Assembly (NCBI GenBank): GCA_035995165.1
Contig: DASYKU010000152.1
Span: 44,019-108,018 of the forward strand
DNA length: 64,000 bases
From: Mycobacteriales bacterium
GTDB lineage: Bacteria; Actinomycetota; Actinomycetes; Mycobacteriales; CADCTP01
Direction of reading: 5' to 3'
Shown here: piece after piece, positions 44,424 through 55,600 of the stretch
How the letters are laid out: each line of letters starts with the position of its first letter
Numbering within the stretch: position 1 is the first letter of the stretch
Translations under genes and position numbers: made by a program
Notes under the pieces: generated by a model
Databases searched by the model: none
The model's input: only the letters and a program-made list of their open reading frames with translations
What the model was told of the DNA's origin: nothing

Positions 44424-44456
44424 GCGCGGTGAACCGCGCTCGTACGCTCGGTGAAC
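44424..44456 (-). promoter_or_regulatory. PHO box (three 11-base units) between phoU and senX3
   Basis: Read on the minus strand there are units GTTCACCGAGC, GTACGAGCGCG and GTTCACCGCGC in direct succession (33 bases). The first and third carry the GTTCACC consensus and the middle is degenerate. It lies 73 bases upstream of the phoU start and 74 bases upstream of the senX3 start, so RegX3 probably autoregulates both sides. Confidence 0.75.
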
Positions 44457-44529
44457 TCCTCCGCCGACCAGGCCGTACGGGCCTCTCGCAGGGCGGGAAC
44501 GACTCCCGGACGACCGTACGATCGTCGGT

Positions 44530-45734
<1,205 letters not shown>

Positions 45735-45738
<4 letters not shown>

Positions 45739-46421
45739 CGCGCGTGCTCGTGGTGGAGGACGAGGAGTCGTTCTCCGACGCCTTGTCGTACATGCTGCGC
45801 CGGGAGGGCTTCGAGGTGGCGGTGGCGGGCACCGGTCCGGACGCGCTCAGCGAGTTCGACCGGTCCGGCGCCGACCTGGTGCTGCTCGACCTCATGCTGC
45901 CGGGGCTGTCCGGCACCGAGGTCTGTCGCACCCTGCGACAGCGCTCGAACGTCCCGGTGATCATGCTGACCGCGCGGGACTCCGAGATCGACAAGGTCGT
46001 CGGGCTGGAGCTCGGCGCGGACGACTACGTGACCAAGCCGTTCTCGTCCCGGGAGCTGGTGGCCCGGATCCGCGCGGTGCTGCGCCGCCGCGGCGGCGAG
46101 GCCGAGCCGGAGTCGGCGGCCGCGGCGCTCGAGGCCGGCCCGGTCCGGATGGACGTCGAGCGGCACGTGGTCACCGTCGACGGCGGGACCGTGCCGCTGC
46201 CGCTGAAGGAGTTCGACCTGCTCGAGCTGCTGCTGCGCAACGCCGGCCGGGTGCTGACCCGGGGCCAGCTCATCGACCGGGTCTGGGGCTCTGACTACGT
46301 CGGCGACACCAAGACGCTCGACGTCCACGTCAAGCGGCTGCGGGCGAAGATCGAGCCGGACCCGTCCAACCCGCGGCACCTGGTGACGGTGCGCGGGCTG
46401 GGCTACAAGTTCGAGACCTGA
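45735..46421 (+). CDS. regX3: Response regulator RegX3/PhoP type
   Basis: This 228-residue OmpR-family regulator begins at an ATG or GTG overlapping senX3 (GTGA). The receiver has VVEDEESFSDALSYML, the phosphoacceptor Asp in LVLLDLMLPGLSG, and TARDSE, KPFSSREL. The winged helix reads LKEFDLLELLLRNAGRVLTR and TLDVHVKRLRAKIEPDPSNP. It is the likely binder of the PHO boxes at pstS and phoU/senX3. Confidence 0.95.
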
Positions 46422-46423
46422 GG

Positions 46424-47167
46424 TCAGTACTGGTCGTGCCGGTGCAGCCAGCCCATGATCTCCGGGCTGTCGGACCGCCCCGGCGGCTGCTCCCAGCCCT
46501 CCTGCCGTCCCAGCGCGGTCAGGTCCAGCCAGTTGTACGTGCCGATCATCAGGTCGCCGCCGCGGGCGTAGGACGAGTACGTGTGGAAGACCTGGTCGCC
46601 CTCGCGCAGGAACGCGCTGGTCCCCGGTGACTCGCCGGTCCAGCCCTGCCAGTCCGGGGCGTCGGCCCGGTCCCGGTAGTTGTACTCGGTCGACCCCTTG
46701 GCCGGGTCGTACGTGACCCGGAAGTCGTAGTTGAAGTCGCTGCCGGCCGACGAATACCACGGGACGACCCAGCCCATCCGCTCCTGGTACGCGGCCAGCT
46801 TCGGGTAGGGCGCGCGGGACACCAGAGCCAGCGTCGTGTCGCGGGCGTGCAGGTGGGACAGGTGCCCGATGTTGTCGGCCAGGAACGAGCAGGACGGGCA
46901 GCCCTCGTCCCAGTCCGGGTCGAACATGAAGTGGTAGATCAGCAGCTGGCGCCGGCCCTCGAACAGGTCCGGCAGCCGTACCTCGCCGGCCGGGCCGGTG
47001 AACGCGTAGTCCGCGGTCACCTCCTCCATCGGCAGCCGGCGCCGCTCCGCCGCGAGTGCGTCCCTGGCCTTGGTGAACTCCTTCTCCTTCGCCAGCAACT
47101 CGATGCGCGCGGCACGCCACTGCGCCGGCGCCACCACCTCCGGCAGTGCGGTCTCGGTACGAGTCAT
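46424..47167 (-). CDS. DUF899 (thioredoxin-like fold) protein
   Basis: The 247-residue protein starts at an ATG with GAAGGAG upstream. Motifs: YHFMFDPDWDEGCPSCSFLADNIG, with a CPSC pair like thioredoxin, and FNYDFRVTYDP. Members of DUF899 are abundant in actinomycetes and are uncharacterised; a peroxiredoxin/thiol-redox role is inferred from the CxxC. Its stop nearly touches the regX3 stop. Confidence 0.88.
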   Translation of the reverse strand: MTRTETALPEVVAPAQWRAARIELLAKEKEFTKARDALAAERRRLPMEEVTADYAFTGPAGEVRLPDLFEGRRQLLIYHFMFDPDWDEGCPSCSFLADNIGHLSHLHARDTTLALVSRAPYPKLAAYQERMGWVVPWYSSAGSDFNYDFRVTYDPAKGSTEYNYRDRADAPDWQGWTGESPGTSAFLREGDQVFHTYSSYARGGDLMIGTYNWLDLTALGRQEGWEQPPGRSDSPEIMGWLHRHDQY

Positions 47168-47253
47168 GCCAGCACTCCTTCCCCGTCCGGCTCCACCGGT
47201 ATCCCGACCGGATCGGTCGGGAATGCGGCGGGCGAAGGGGTTGTCTCAGTGGC

Positions 47254-47676
47254 GTGGACTTGGTGTGGCGGGTCGTGGTGCTGGCGCTGGCGGTCGGGGC
47301 GGCGGGGGCGGTCGGGGTGTGGCGGCGGCGTACGGACGGGCGGCTGCGGAGCACCGCGCCGGGTGAGGTGCTGGACGAGGGGGCGCTGCGGGCGCCGCTC
47401 GGGTCCCGGGCGACGCTGGTCCAGTTCTCCACCGACTTCTGCCAGCCCTGCCGGGCCGCGCACCGGCTGCTGGCCGCCTCGGCCGCCGGCATTCCGGGCG
47501 TCGAGCACGTCGAGGTCGACGCGGCCGTCCGGGACGACCTGGTCCGCCGGTTCGGGGTTCGCCGGACACCGACGCTGCTGGTGCTCGACCCGGCCGGCCG
47601 GGTGGTGCGCCGGGCCGCGGGCGTGCCGGCCGCCGCCGACATCGAGGCCGCGCTGGCCGAGGCTGGCGTCCGATGA
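47254..47676 (+). CDS. Membrane-anchored thioredoxin-family protein
   Basis: The 140-residue protein has an N-terminal helix (WRVVVLALAVGAAGAVGV) and a thioredoxin fold with active site STDFCQPCRAAHRLL. The usual Trp before the motif is replaced by Phe. It probably works at or outside the membrane. The start GTG at 47254 has only weak ribosome-site support. Its stop overlaps the DUF4395 start. Confidence 0.82.
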   Translation: MDLVWRVVVLALAVGAAGAVGVWRRRTDGRLRSTAPGEVLDEGALRAPLGSRATLVQFSTDFCQPCRAAHRLLAASAAGIPGVEHVEVDAAVRDDLVRRFGVRRTPTLLVLDPAGRVVRRAAGVPAAADIEAALAEAGVR

Positions 47677-48080
47677 TCGACCCGCGCGGACCCCGGTTCG
47701 CCGCCGCGATCACCGCGGTGGTGCTCGCGGTCGCCCTGCTCACCGGCAGCATCTGGGTGCTGGCGGTGCAGGTCGTCGTGTTCGCGACCGGCGCGCTCCG
47801 GGGCGTCGGCGCCGCGCCGTACGGGTGGGTCTACCGGACGCTGGTCCGGCCCCGGCTCGGTCCGCCGGGCGAGCGGGAGGACGCGCGGCCGCCGCGGTTC
47901 GCGCAGACTGTCGGGCTCGTCGTCACCGGGCTCGGCCTCGCGCTGGCGCTGGCCGGGGTGCCGTGGGCGGTCGAGATCTCCGCGGGCCTCGGGCTGATCG
48001 CGGCGTTCCTCAACTCCGTGTTCGGGCTGTGCCTCGGGTGTGAGCTCTACCTCTGGGCGAAGCGGGCGCGGGTCGCCTAG
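47673..48080 (+). CDS. DUF4395 membrane protein
   Basis: The 135-residue protein begins at an ATG overlapping the thioredoxin stop. Four hydrophobic stretches and a CLGCELY motif near the C-terminus are visible. The family commonly pairs with membrane thioredoxins and may be a redox partner (CxxC in [15 protein letters not shown]). Role unproven. Confidence 0.82.
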   Translation: MIDPRGPRFAAAITAVVLAVALLTGSIWVLAVQVVVFATGALRGVGAAPYGWVYRTLVRPRLGPPGEREDARPPRFAQTVGLVVTGLGLALALAGVPWAVEISAGLGLIAAFLNSVFGLCLGCELYLWAKRARVA

Positions 48081-48847
48081 CGGCTCGGGCCGGCGGGGTG
48101 GGGGGCGATGAGGCCGGTGGAGACGCGGGCTTCGCAGAGGCGGGCGAGCTCGGCGTAGGCCTCCTCGCCCAGGAGCGCGGTCAGCTCCGGGCCGTAGGAG
48201 ACGTAGAGGTGATCGCCGCCGATGTGCGCGTCCGGTGACGACGTGCACCACCAGTGCAGGTCGTGGCCGCCCTCGCCCCAGGACCGGCGGTCGAACTCGG
48301 TCACCGTCGAGACCAGCACCTTGGTGCCGTCCGGGCGCTCGACCCAGTCCTGCTCGCGCCGGATCGGCAGCTGCCAGCAGACGTCCGGCTTGGTCTCCAG
48401 CGGGTGCCGGCCGGTCCGCAGCGCCAGCGCGTGCAGCGCGCAGCCCTCGCCGCCGGCGAACCCGGGCCGGTTGAGGAACAGGCAGGCGCCGTCGACCGTA
48501 CGGGTCCGGCGGCGCTGGTCGTCGTCGCCGACGCTGTCCTTGACCGTGATGCCCTTCTTGGTGCCGATCTTGTGGAACTGCCAGTCGGCCGCGGTCAGCT
48601 CCTTCGACGCCCGGTTGACCCGCTTCTCGTCGGCGGTGTCGGAGTAGAAGGCGCCGTGCGAGCAGCAGCCGTCCTCCGGGCGGTCGGCGTCGATGCCGCG
48701 GCAGCCGCGGCCGAAGATGCAGGTCCAGCGCGAGCACAACCAGGTCAGGTCGGCCCGGATCCGGTGCTCCTCGTCGGCCGGGTCGGCGAATTCGACCCAC
48801 TCCCGGACGAAGTCCAGGCCCACCTCACGCGATACCGCCACGGTCAC
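48077..48847 (-). CDS. Cys-rich protein of the Rv0495c type
   Basis: I use the GTG at 48847, seven bases after TAGCGT on the minus strand (256 residues). A CxxxxC...C...CC pattern ([25 protein letters not shown]) and CALHAL later suggest a metal site, as in YkgJ-like cysteine-cluster proteins. Tail-to-tail with DUF4395 by four bases. Function is unknown. Confidence 0.8.
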   Translation of the reverse strand: MTVAVSREVGLDFVREWVEFADPADEEHRIRADLTWLCSRWTCIFGRGCRGIDADRPEDGCCSHGAFYSDTADEKRVNRASKELTAADWQFHKIGTKKGITVKDSVGDDDQRRRTRTVDGACLFLNRPGFAGGEGCALHALALRTGRHPLETKPDVCWQLPIRREQDWVERPDGTKVLVSTVTEFDRRSWGEGGHDLHWWCTSSPDAHIGGDHLYVSYGPELTALLGEEAYAELARLCEARVSTGLIAPHPAGPSR

Positions 48848-48925
48848 GGCGGTCACGCTACGCCACCTGATTTGCTCTCCGGGCCTGGTAGGGAGTGTCA
48901 TTCACTTTCCGTCGGCCGAACGGGG

Positions 48926-50665
48926 ATGGGGAGCGGCATGGGACGTCACTCGCGGGGTTCCGCTGACGGCACCCCGCCGGCACCGCCGGCACCGCCCGAT
49001 CCGCCGACCTCGCATCCGTACACGCCTCGCTCGGTCGAGGACACCGGGGTCTGGGACCACTCGACGTACCGGGTGGTGGACGTCGGGCTGCCGCCCGAGG
49101 CGCCGGCTTCCGCGCCGCCGGCCGCGTTCCCGCTCGGCGGGGCTGGGTCACGGACGCCGCTGCGCTCGGTCCCGGAGACCGGTGCACCGCCGAGCCGCTA
49201 CGGACCGGCCGACAGCCGCGAGCCGCTCCGGTACGCCGAGCCGCGCGGGTCCGGCGCGACCCGCGCCGACCTGGCCGACCCGTCCCGCTACCGCACCGAC
49301 TCCGCCGAGGCGTCGCGCGGCTCCGAGCCCTCGCGCTACGGCGCAGGCCGCGCCGATCTCGCCGCCCCGCGTTCCGACGCCGCCGCGTCCCGGCCCGATC
49401 CCGCCGCCTCCCGGTCCGGCCCGGCTGCTCCCCGGCCTGACCTGGCTGCGGCCCGGGGAGACCTGGCCGCCCGGTCCCGTCCGGGTGCGCCCAGGGCAGG
49501 CCTGGACGGCCCCGGGTCCGACCGGGCCGAGCCGCGGGCCGCGCGGACCGCCGGCTCGAGCGCGCGGTCGGACCGGGCGGAGCCGCAGGATGTCCGCCCC
49601 GACCTCGCAACGTCGCAGGGTGCGCGGTCGGATCTCACTGGGTCCCGGTCGGATCTGAACGGGTCGCGGTATCGGAGTGGGCCGGCCGAGACCCGGGCCG
49701 GGTCGGAGCCGCCGCAGTACGGGGCGACCCGCGCGGACCTCGCCGAACCGTCCGGCTACCGGTCCGACCCGGGCGACACCACGCTGTTCAGTCGCCTCGA
49801 GCAGAGCCGCGACGACCGCGAGACCCGCGAGGACCGCGAGACCCGCGAGGACCGCGGAGAGGCGCCGCGGTACGGCGCGGCCCGCGAGGACCGGGCGGAG
49901 GCGCCGCGGTACGGAGCGGCCCGGGAGGACCGCGCTAAGGCGCCGCGGTACGGCGCAGCCCAGGAGGACCGCGCGGAGGCGCCGCGGTACGGCGCGGCCC
50001 AGGAGGACCGCGGAGACGCGCCGCGACACGGCGGCGCGGCGCGGGAGGAGCGGGCGGAGGCGCCGCGGTACGGCGCGGCCCGGGAGGACCGCGGAGAGGC
50101 GCCGCGGTACGGCGCGACCCGCGCCGACCTGGCCGAGTCCGTCGGCGCGACCGCGCTGGCCCCGCGCCCGGCCCCGGACCCGGACGAGGTCACCGACACC
50201 GGCGCCCGCCGCGCCCGCAGCGCCTTCCGGCTGGCCCCGGAAACCCGGCTGTCTCCGGAGACCCGGCTGGCCCAGGAGAGTCGGCTGACCCAGGAGAGTC
50301 GGCTGGACCCGGAGACCCGACCGGCCCCGGAGATCGAGGCCGAGGACCACGAGGACCACACCCACGACGAGCACTTCGACGAACCGTCGTTGCTCCTGCA
50401 GTGGGGCATCTTCCTGGCCCAGACGCTCACCGGCGCGGTAGCCGGCCTCGGAATCTGGCTCGGCTTCTACCGGCTCTGGTCGACGTACCCCTTCTACGCG
50501 GTGCCCGCGGTCGGCGTCGTGAGCATCCTCATGCTCGTCCTCGCCCGTACGCTCCGGCGTCGTCATGGGCACGATCTGGACCTGATGACCGCGATCGTCA
50601 CGATCGGGGTCGCGACCGTGCTGACGGTCCTCCCAGCCGCCTTCACCCTGCAGCATCTTGCGTAG
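48926..50665 (+). CDS. Repetitive disordered protein with C-terminal membrane domain (Rv0497-like)
   Basis: The 579-residue protein begins at an ATG at 48926; an ATG at 48938 with GGGGAG nearby is an alternative. Residues 1-480 are Ala/Arg/Pro/Ser/Asp-rich and presumably disordered, with RADLAD/SRYG phrases and a block of 13-residue repeats (APRYGAAREDRAE). The C-terminal 90 residues hold three membrane helices (LLLQWGIFLAQTLTGAVAGL, and two more). The position matches Rv0497 from memory. Role unknown; extended N-terminus may face the cytoplasm. Confidence 0.78.
   Translation: MGSGMGRHSRGSADGTPPAPPAPPDPPTSHPYTPRSVEDTGVWDHSTYRVVDVGLPPEAPASAPPAAFPLGGAGSRTPLRSVPETGAPPSRYGPADSREPLRYAEPRGSGATRADLADPSRYRTDSAEASRGSEPSRYGAGRADLAAPRSDAAASRPDPAASRSGPAAPRPDLAAARGDLAARSRPGAPRAGLDGPGSDRAEPRAARTAGSSARSDRAEPQDVRPDLATSQGARSDLTGSRSDLNGSRYRSGPAETRAGSEPPQYGATRADLAEPSGYRSDPGDTTLFSRLEQSRDDRETREDRETREDRGEAPRYGAAREDRAEAPRYGAAREDRAKAPRYGAAQEDRAEAPRYGAAQEDRGDAPRHGGAAREERAEAPRYGAAREDRGEAPRYGATRADLAESVGATALAPRPAPDPDEVTDTGARRARSAFRLAPETRLSPETRLAQESRLTQESRLDPETRPAPEIEAEDHEDHTHDEHFDEPSLLLQWGIFLAQTLTGAVAGLGIWLGFYRLWSTYPFYAVPAVGVVSILMLVLARTLRRRHGHDLDLMTAIVTIGVATVLTVLPAAFTLQHLA
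49862..50137 (+). repeat. Seven copies of a 39-base in-frame repeat
   Basis: Unit starts are 49862, 49901, 49940, 49979, 50018, 50060 and 50099, encoding APRYGAAREDR plus two residues. The fifth unit is three bases longer. This region likely varies in copy number between strains. Confidence 0.85.
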
Positions 50666-50689
50666 CAAGCCCGCGCTTACGCTGGGACG

Positions 50690-51511
50690 GTGAGCACTCG
50701 CCCGGTCACCGTGCCGCGGGCGACGGTCGGCCTGTCGACGGCGTCGGTCTACCCGGAGTCCACCGCGTCCGCGTTCGAGATCGCCGCCCGCCTCGGCTAC
50801 GACGGCGTGGAGGTCATGGTCTGGACCGACCCGGTCAGCCAGGACCCGGACGCGCTGCTGAAGCTGTCGGACCACTACGCGGTGCCGATCCTGGCCGTGC
50901 ACGCGCCCTGCCTGCTCATCACCCAGCGGGTCTGGGGCACCGAGCCCTGGGTCAAGCTGGAGCGGGCCCGGGCCGCCGCCGACAAGCTGGGCGCGAAGAC
51001 CGTCGTGGTGCACCCGCCGTTCCGCTGGCAGCGCGACTACGCCCGCGGCTTCCGGCAGGGCATCGAGCGGATGGCCGACGAGACCGACGTCCGGTTCGCG
51101 GTGGAGAACATGTTCCCGCTGCGGGTCCGCGGCCGGGAGGTCTCGGCGTACGCGCCGGACTGGGACCCGACGATCGACGCCCACCGCGCGTACACGCTGG
51201 ACCTGAGCCACACCGCGGTCAGCCACAGCGAGCCGCTGGAGCTGGCCGCCGTGATGGGCACCCGGCTCGCGCACGTGCACATCGCCGACGGCACCGGCCT
51301 GGCCAAGGACGAGCACCTGGTGCCCGGCCGCGGCAGCCAGCCCTGCGGCGAGCTGCTGGAGCACCTCGCCGGCCAGGGCTTCGCCGGCTCGGTGGTGGTC
51401 GAGGTGAACACCCGGCGAGCCGCGGACCGGGAGGAGCGGGAGGCCGACCTGGCCGAGGCGCTCGCGTTCACCCGGCTGCATCTGGTGTCGAGCACCGCGC
51501 CCGTAGGCTGA
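50690..51511 (+). CDS. Xylose-isomerase-like TIM-barrel protein (Rv0498-like)
   Basis: The 273-residue protein begins at a GTG six bases after TACGCT. Motifs [41 protein letters not shown] and LAHVHIADG suggest a sugar-phosphate isomerase/epimerase (AP endonuclease 2) fold with metal-binding His/Glu/Asp. Substrate is unknown. Confidence 0.84.
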   Translation: MSTRPVTVPRATVGLSTASVYPESTASAFEIAARLGYDGVEVMVWTDPVSQDPDALLKLSDHYAVPILAVHAPCLLITQRVWGTEPWVKLERARAAADKLGAKTVVVHPPFRWQRDYARGFRQGIERMADETDVRFAVENMFPLRVRGREVSAYAPDWDPTIDAHRAYTLDLSHTAVSHSEPLELAAVMGTRLAHVHIADGTGLAKDEHLVPGRGSQPCGELLEHLAGQGFAGSVVVEVNTRRAADREEREADLAEALAFTRLHLVSSTAPVG

Positions 51512-51516
51512 CCCGC

Positions 51517-52443
51517 ATGCGCTCGCTGATCCTCGCGGCATCCCGGAATTCCCGGGTGGAGCACCTGGTCGAGACCGCGCCGCTGACCCGCAACGTGGTG
51601 CACCGGTTCGTGCCCGGCCCGGCCGAGGACGACGCGATCGCCGCCACCCGGACGCTGGTCGCCGACGGCCTGACCGTGAGCCTCGACCATCTCGGCGAGG
51701 ACACCGCCGACCCGGAGCAGGCGGCCGCGGCGGCCAAGGCGTACCTGTCCGTGCTGGACCGGCTGGCGGCCGACGGGCTGACCCCGGAGGCCGAGGTCAG
51801 CGTCAAGCTGTCGGCGGTCGGCCAGGCGCTGCCCGGGGACGGCGAGCGGATCGCGCTGGAGCACGCGCACCTGATCTGCGCGGCGGCCGAGCGGGCCGGG
51901 ACCACGGTCACGCTCGACATGGAGGACCACACCACCACCGACTCGACGCTGCGGATCCTGGCCGAGGTCCGCAAGGACTTCCCGTCCACCGGCGCGGTCC
52001 TGCAGGCCCACCTCAAGCGGACCGAGGGCGACTGCCGGGACCTGGCCACGGCCGGCTCCCGGGTCCGCCTCTGCAAGGGCGCGTACGAGGAGCCCGCGAG
52101 CGTGGCCCTCCGGGACCGCGCCGAGGTGGACAAGTCGTACGTGCGCTGCCTGTCGGTGCTGATGGCCGGGCCCGGGCGGCCGATGGTCGCCACCCACGAC
52201 CCCCGGCTGATCGCGATCGCGCAGGACCGGGCGGCCGCGAACGACCGGACCCTCGACTCGTACGAGTTCCAGATGCTGTTCGGGATCCGGCCGCAGGAGC
52301 AGCTCCGGCTGGCCGCGGCCGGGCACCCCGTCCGCGTCTACACCCCGTACGGCGTGGACTGGTACGGCTACTTCATGCGCCGGCTGGCCGAGCGACCGGC
52401 CAACGTGGCCTTCTTCCTGCGCGCGCTGGCGACGCGGTCGTGA
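51517..52443 (+). CDS. Proline dehydrogenase (FAD)
   Basis: The 308-residue enzyme begins at an ATG seven bases after TAGGCT. PutA-like motifs include VSVKLSAVGQALPGDG, TVTLDMEDHTTTDSTL, RVRLCKGAYEEPASVA and YEFQMLFGIRPQEQL. It oxidises proline to P5C at the membrane. Its stop overlaps the proC start, placing a catabolic and a biosynthetic enzyme on one message. Confidence 0.92.
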   Translation: MRSLILAASRNSRVEHLVETAPLTRNVVHRFVPGPAEDDAIAATRTLVADGLTVSLDHLGEDTADPEQAAAAAKAYLSVLDRLAADGLTPEAEVSVKLSAVGQALPGDGERIALEHAHLICAAAERAGTTVTLDMEDHTTTDSTLRILAEVRKDFPSTGAVLQAHLKRTEGDCRDLATAGSRVRLCKGAYEEPASVALRDRAEVDKSYVRCLSVLMAGPGRPMVATHDPRLIAIAQDRAAANDRTLDSYEFQMLFGIRPQEQLRLAAAGHPVRVYTPYGVDWYGYFMRRLAERPANVAFFLRALATRS

Positions 52444-53243
52444 CCAGGCTGGCCGTCCTGGGGGCGGGCAAGCTGGGCGAGGCCCTGCTGTCCGGGCTGC
52501 TGCGGGCCGGGCGCGCGCCCGAGGACGTCGTGGTCGTGGTCCGGCGGGCCGAGCGGGCCAAGGAGCTGGAGGAGCGGCACGGCGTGCGGGCGGTGCCGGC
52601 GGCCGAGGCGGCCGGCGCGGACGTGCTCATGGTGACGGTGAAGCCGCAGGACATCGACGCGCTGGTCGGGGAGGTCGCGCCGCACGTCTCCCGGGAGTCG
52701 CTGGTGATCTCGCTGGCCGCCGGCATTCCGACTTCCTTCTACGCCAAGCGGCTGGCGCCGGGCGTGCCGGTGGTCCGGGTCATGACCAACACCCCGGTGC
52801 TGGTCGACGAGGCGATGAGCGCGATCTCGGCCGGCGAGCACGCGAGCGAGAAGCACCTCGCGCTGACCGAGGAGCTGCTGCGCCCGGTCGGCAAGGTGGT
52901 CCGGGTGCCGGAGACGCAGCAGGACGCGGTGACCGCGCTGTCCGGCAGCGGCCCGGCGTACTTCTACTACCTGGTCGAGGCGATGATCGACGCCGGCATC
53001 CTGCTCGGCATCCCGCGGGCGGTGGCCGCGGACCTGCTGGTGCAGACCGCGCTCGGCTCCGCCGTGATGCTCCGGGACGCCGGCGAGCACCCGGTCAAAC
53101 TGCGCGAGGCCGTGACCTCGCCCGCCGGTACGACGATCAACGCGATCCGCGAGCTGGAGAAGCACGGCGTCCGGGCGGCGCTGCTGGACGCGATCGAGGC
53201 TGCCCGGGACCGCTCGGCCGAGCTGGGCCGCCTGCACGAGTGA
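52440..53243 (+). CDS. proC: Pyrroline-5-carboxylate reductase ProC
   Basis: The 267-residue enzyme begins at GTG (GTGA overlap). NADPH-binding LAVLGAGKLGEALLSGLL, VMTNTPVLVDEAMSAIS, ALSGSGPAYFYYLVEAM and TSPAGTTINAIRELE are classic ProC. It reduces P5C to proline. GTGA overlap with the next gene, so the three are co-translated. Confidence 0.95.
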   Translation: MTRLAVLGAGKLGEALLSGLLRAGRAPEDVVVVVRRAERAKELEERHGVRAVPAAEAAGADVLMVTVKPQDIDALVGEVAPHVSRESLVISLAAGIPTSFYAKRLAPGVPVVRVMTNTPVLVDEAMSAISAGEHASEKHLALTEELLRPVGKVVRVPETQQDAVTALSGSGPAYFYYLVEAMIDAGILLGIPRAVAADLLVQTALGSAVMLRDAGEHPVKLREAVTSPAGTTINAIRELEKHGVRAALLDAIEAARDRSAELGRLHE

Positions 53244-53464
53244 GCCTGGCTCAGCGGGCCGTCAGGTGGGCCGCGACGAGGACGAGCGGCGCGACGGCCC
53301 GGAACAGCGTGCCGGCCGAGACGACGGCGGTGCGCCGGGAGGTCGCCCCGGAGCCGCCTCCGCCGACCCGTCCGCCGGCCGGTTGGTATCCGGACCCACA
53401 CTCTGCGAGCCATTGGCGTTGGTGGGACGGCTCGGTGTGGACGGCTCACCAGGCGCCCAGGTGA
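53240..53464 (+). CDS. Small DUF2510 protein
   Basis: This 74-residue protein overlaps the proC stop. It has a disordered N-terminus and a C-terminal DUF2510 motif (PAGWYPDPHSASHWRWWDGSVWTAHQ). The family is Trp-rich, typical of actinobacterial membrane-associated proteins; role unknown. Confidence 0.8.
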   Translation: MSLAQRAVRWAATRTSGATARNSVPAETTAVRREVAPEPPPPTRPPAGWYPDPHSASHWRWWDGSVWTAHQAPR

Positions 53465-53528
53465 CACGGCTGTGGGTGGGCTGAGGGGACGGCGGGCGGG
53501 GGGAGAATCCGGCAATTAGGATGAGCCG

Positions 53529-54883
53529 GTGAGGCTGCCGCGCAAGGGCGCCACCGCGGCGGTCGCCGGGTGCGCCGTGCTGTTGACCGGGTGCACCGGG
53601 AGCTCGTCGGACATCCAGATCGCCGCCGTCGGCCGGTCCACGGTGAGCGAGGTGGTCGAGGCGCCGGCGACCGTGCAGGCCGCGGCGACGACCACGCTGA
53701 CCTCCCCGGCCGCCGGCAGCGTGGAGCAGGTCTTCGTCAAGGACGGCCAGCGGGTCGGCGCCGGGGCGCTGATCGCGCACATCTCCTCGCCGCAGACCGA
53801 CTCCCGGCTGACTCAGGCCCGGTCCGCGCTCGCCCAGGTCGACTCTGCGGGGCCGACGAGCCCCGCGCTGCTGTCCGGCGGCGCCCAGTCCCAGGCCGAC
53901 ACCAGCGCGCAGGGCGCCTTCGACGCAGCCAGGCGGGCCGCGGCGGCGATCCCGGACCCGCGGCTGAGGGCGACCGCGCTGACCCAGATCGCCACCGCCG
54001 AGCACCAGTACCAGCTGGCCGCCGCCCAGGCCCGGGCCGCGATCAGCGCGATCAACTCCGGCATCGGCAACCTGAACTCGGCCATCGCCTCGCTCACCTC
54101 GGCCCAGCGGCTGCAGGCCCGGACCGCGGTCCAGGTCGCGCAGAACGCGGTCGACGCGCTCGACGTGATCGCGCCGATCGCCGGGACCGTGCAGCTCGGC
54201 GGCACCACAGCAGCCGCCAGCAGCAGCACGGACCTCTCCGGCGTGCTGTCCCAGCTGCCCGCGGACCAGCAGCAGCAGGCCGCGTCGGCGCTGGGTGGAG
54301 GCTCGGTGCCGACCGGCGGCGACGGCGTCCAGACCACGGGCCCGCTCACCCCCGGCACCCCGGTCACCGCCGGCACGACGCTGGCCACCGTCGTCGACGT
54401 GTCCACCCTGTCGCTGGAGGCCGACGTCGACGAGACCGACGTCTTCCTGGTCAAGCCCGGGGTCAGGGCCGAGGCCGAGCTGGACGCGGTCCCGGGCGCG
54501 CGGTACCGGGCGACGGTCGCCTCGGTCGGGCTGTCCCCGACCCAGTCCGCCCGCGGCGGCGTCAGCTACCGGGCCCGACTGACCCTCTCCGGCGGCACCA
54601 TGCCCGACGGCACCGTCGCCCCGACCCCGCGGCCGGGGATGAGCGCCGTCGCCGACCTCCAGGTCCGTACGGCGAGGGACGCGGTCTCGGTGCCCGCCGC
54701 CGCCATCGTGCGGGACGGCAACCGGGACGCGGTCTGGGTGGTCGAGGGCAGGGCGGCCCGGCGCCGGAACGTCACGGTCGGCACCCAGGGCGAGGACGCG
54801 GTCGCGGTGACGGCCGGTCTGCGGGTCGGCGAGCAGGTTGTCGTCCGCGGCGCGGACCAGGTCCGGGAGGGGCAGGAGCTGTC

Positions 54884-54887
<4 letters not shown>
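53529..54887 (+). CDS. MacA-type periplasmic adaptor lipoprotein
   Basis: The 452-residue protein begins at a GTG six bases after TAGGAT. It has a lipobox (VLLTGC), a biotinyl-lipoyl domain (TSPAAGSVEQVFVKDGQRVG), a coiled-coil hairpin around 90-190 (ALAQVDSAG, NLNSAIASLTSAQRL) and beta-barrel VDETDVFLVKPG. Adaptors link an ABC transporter to efflux. Co-transcribed with the two genes below. Confidence 0.85.
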
Positions 54888-55596
<709 letters not shown>

Positions 55597-55600
<4 letters not shown>

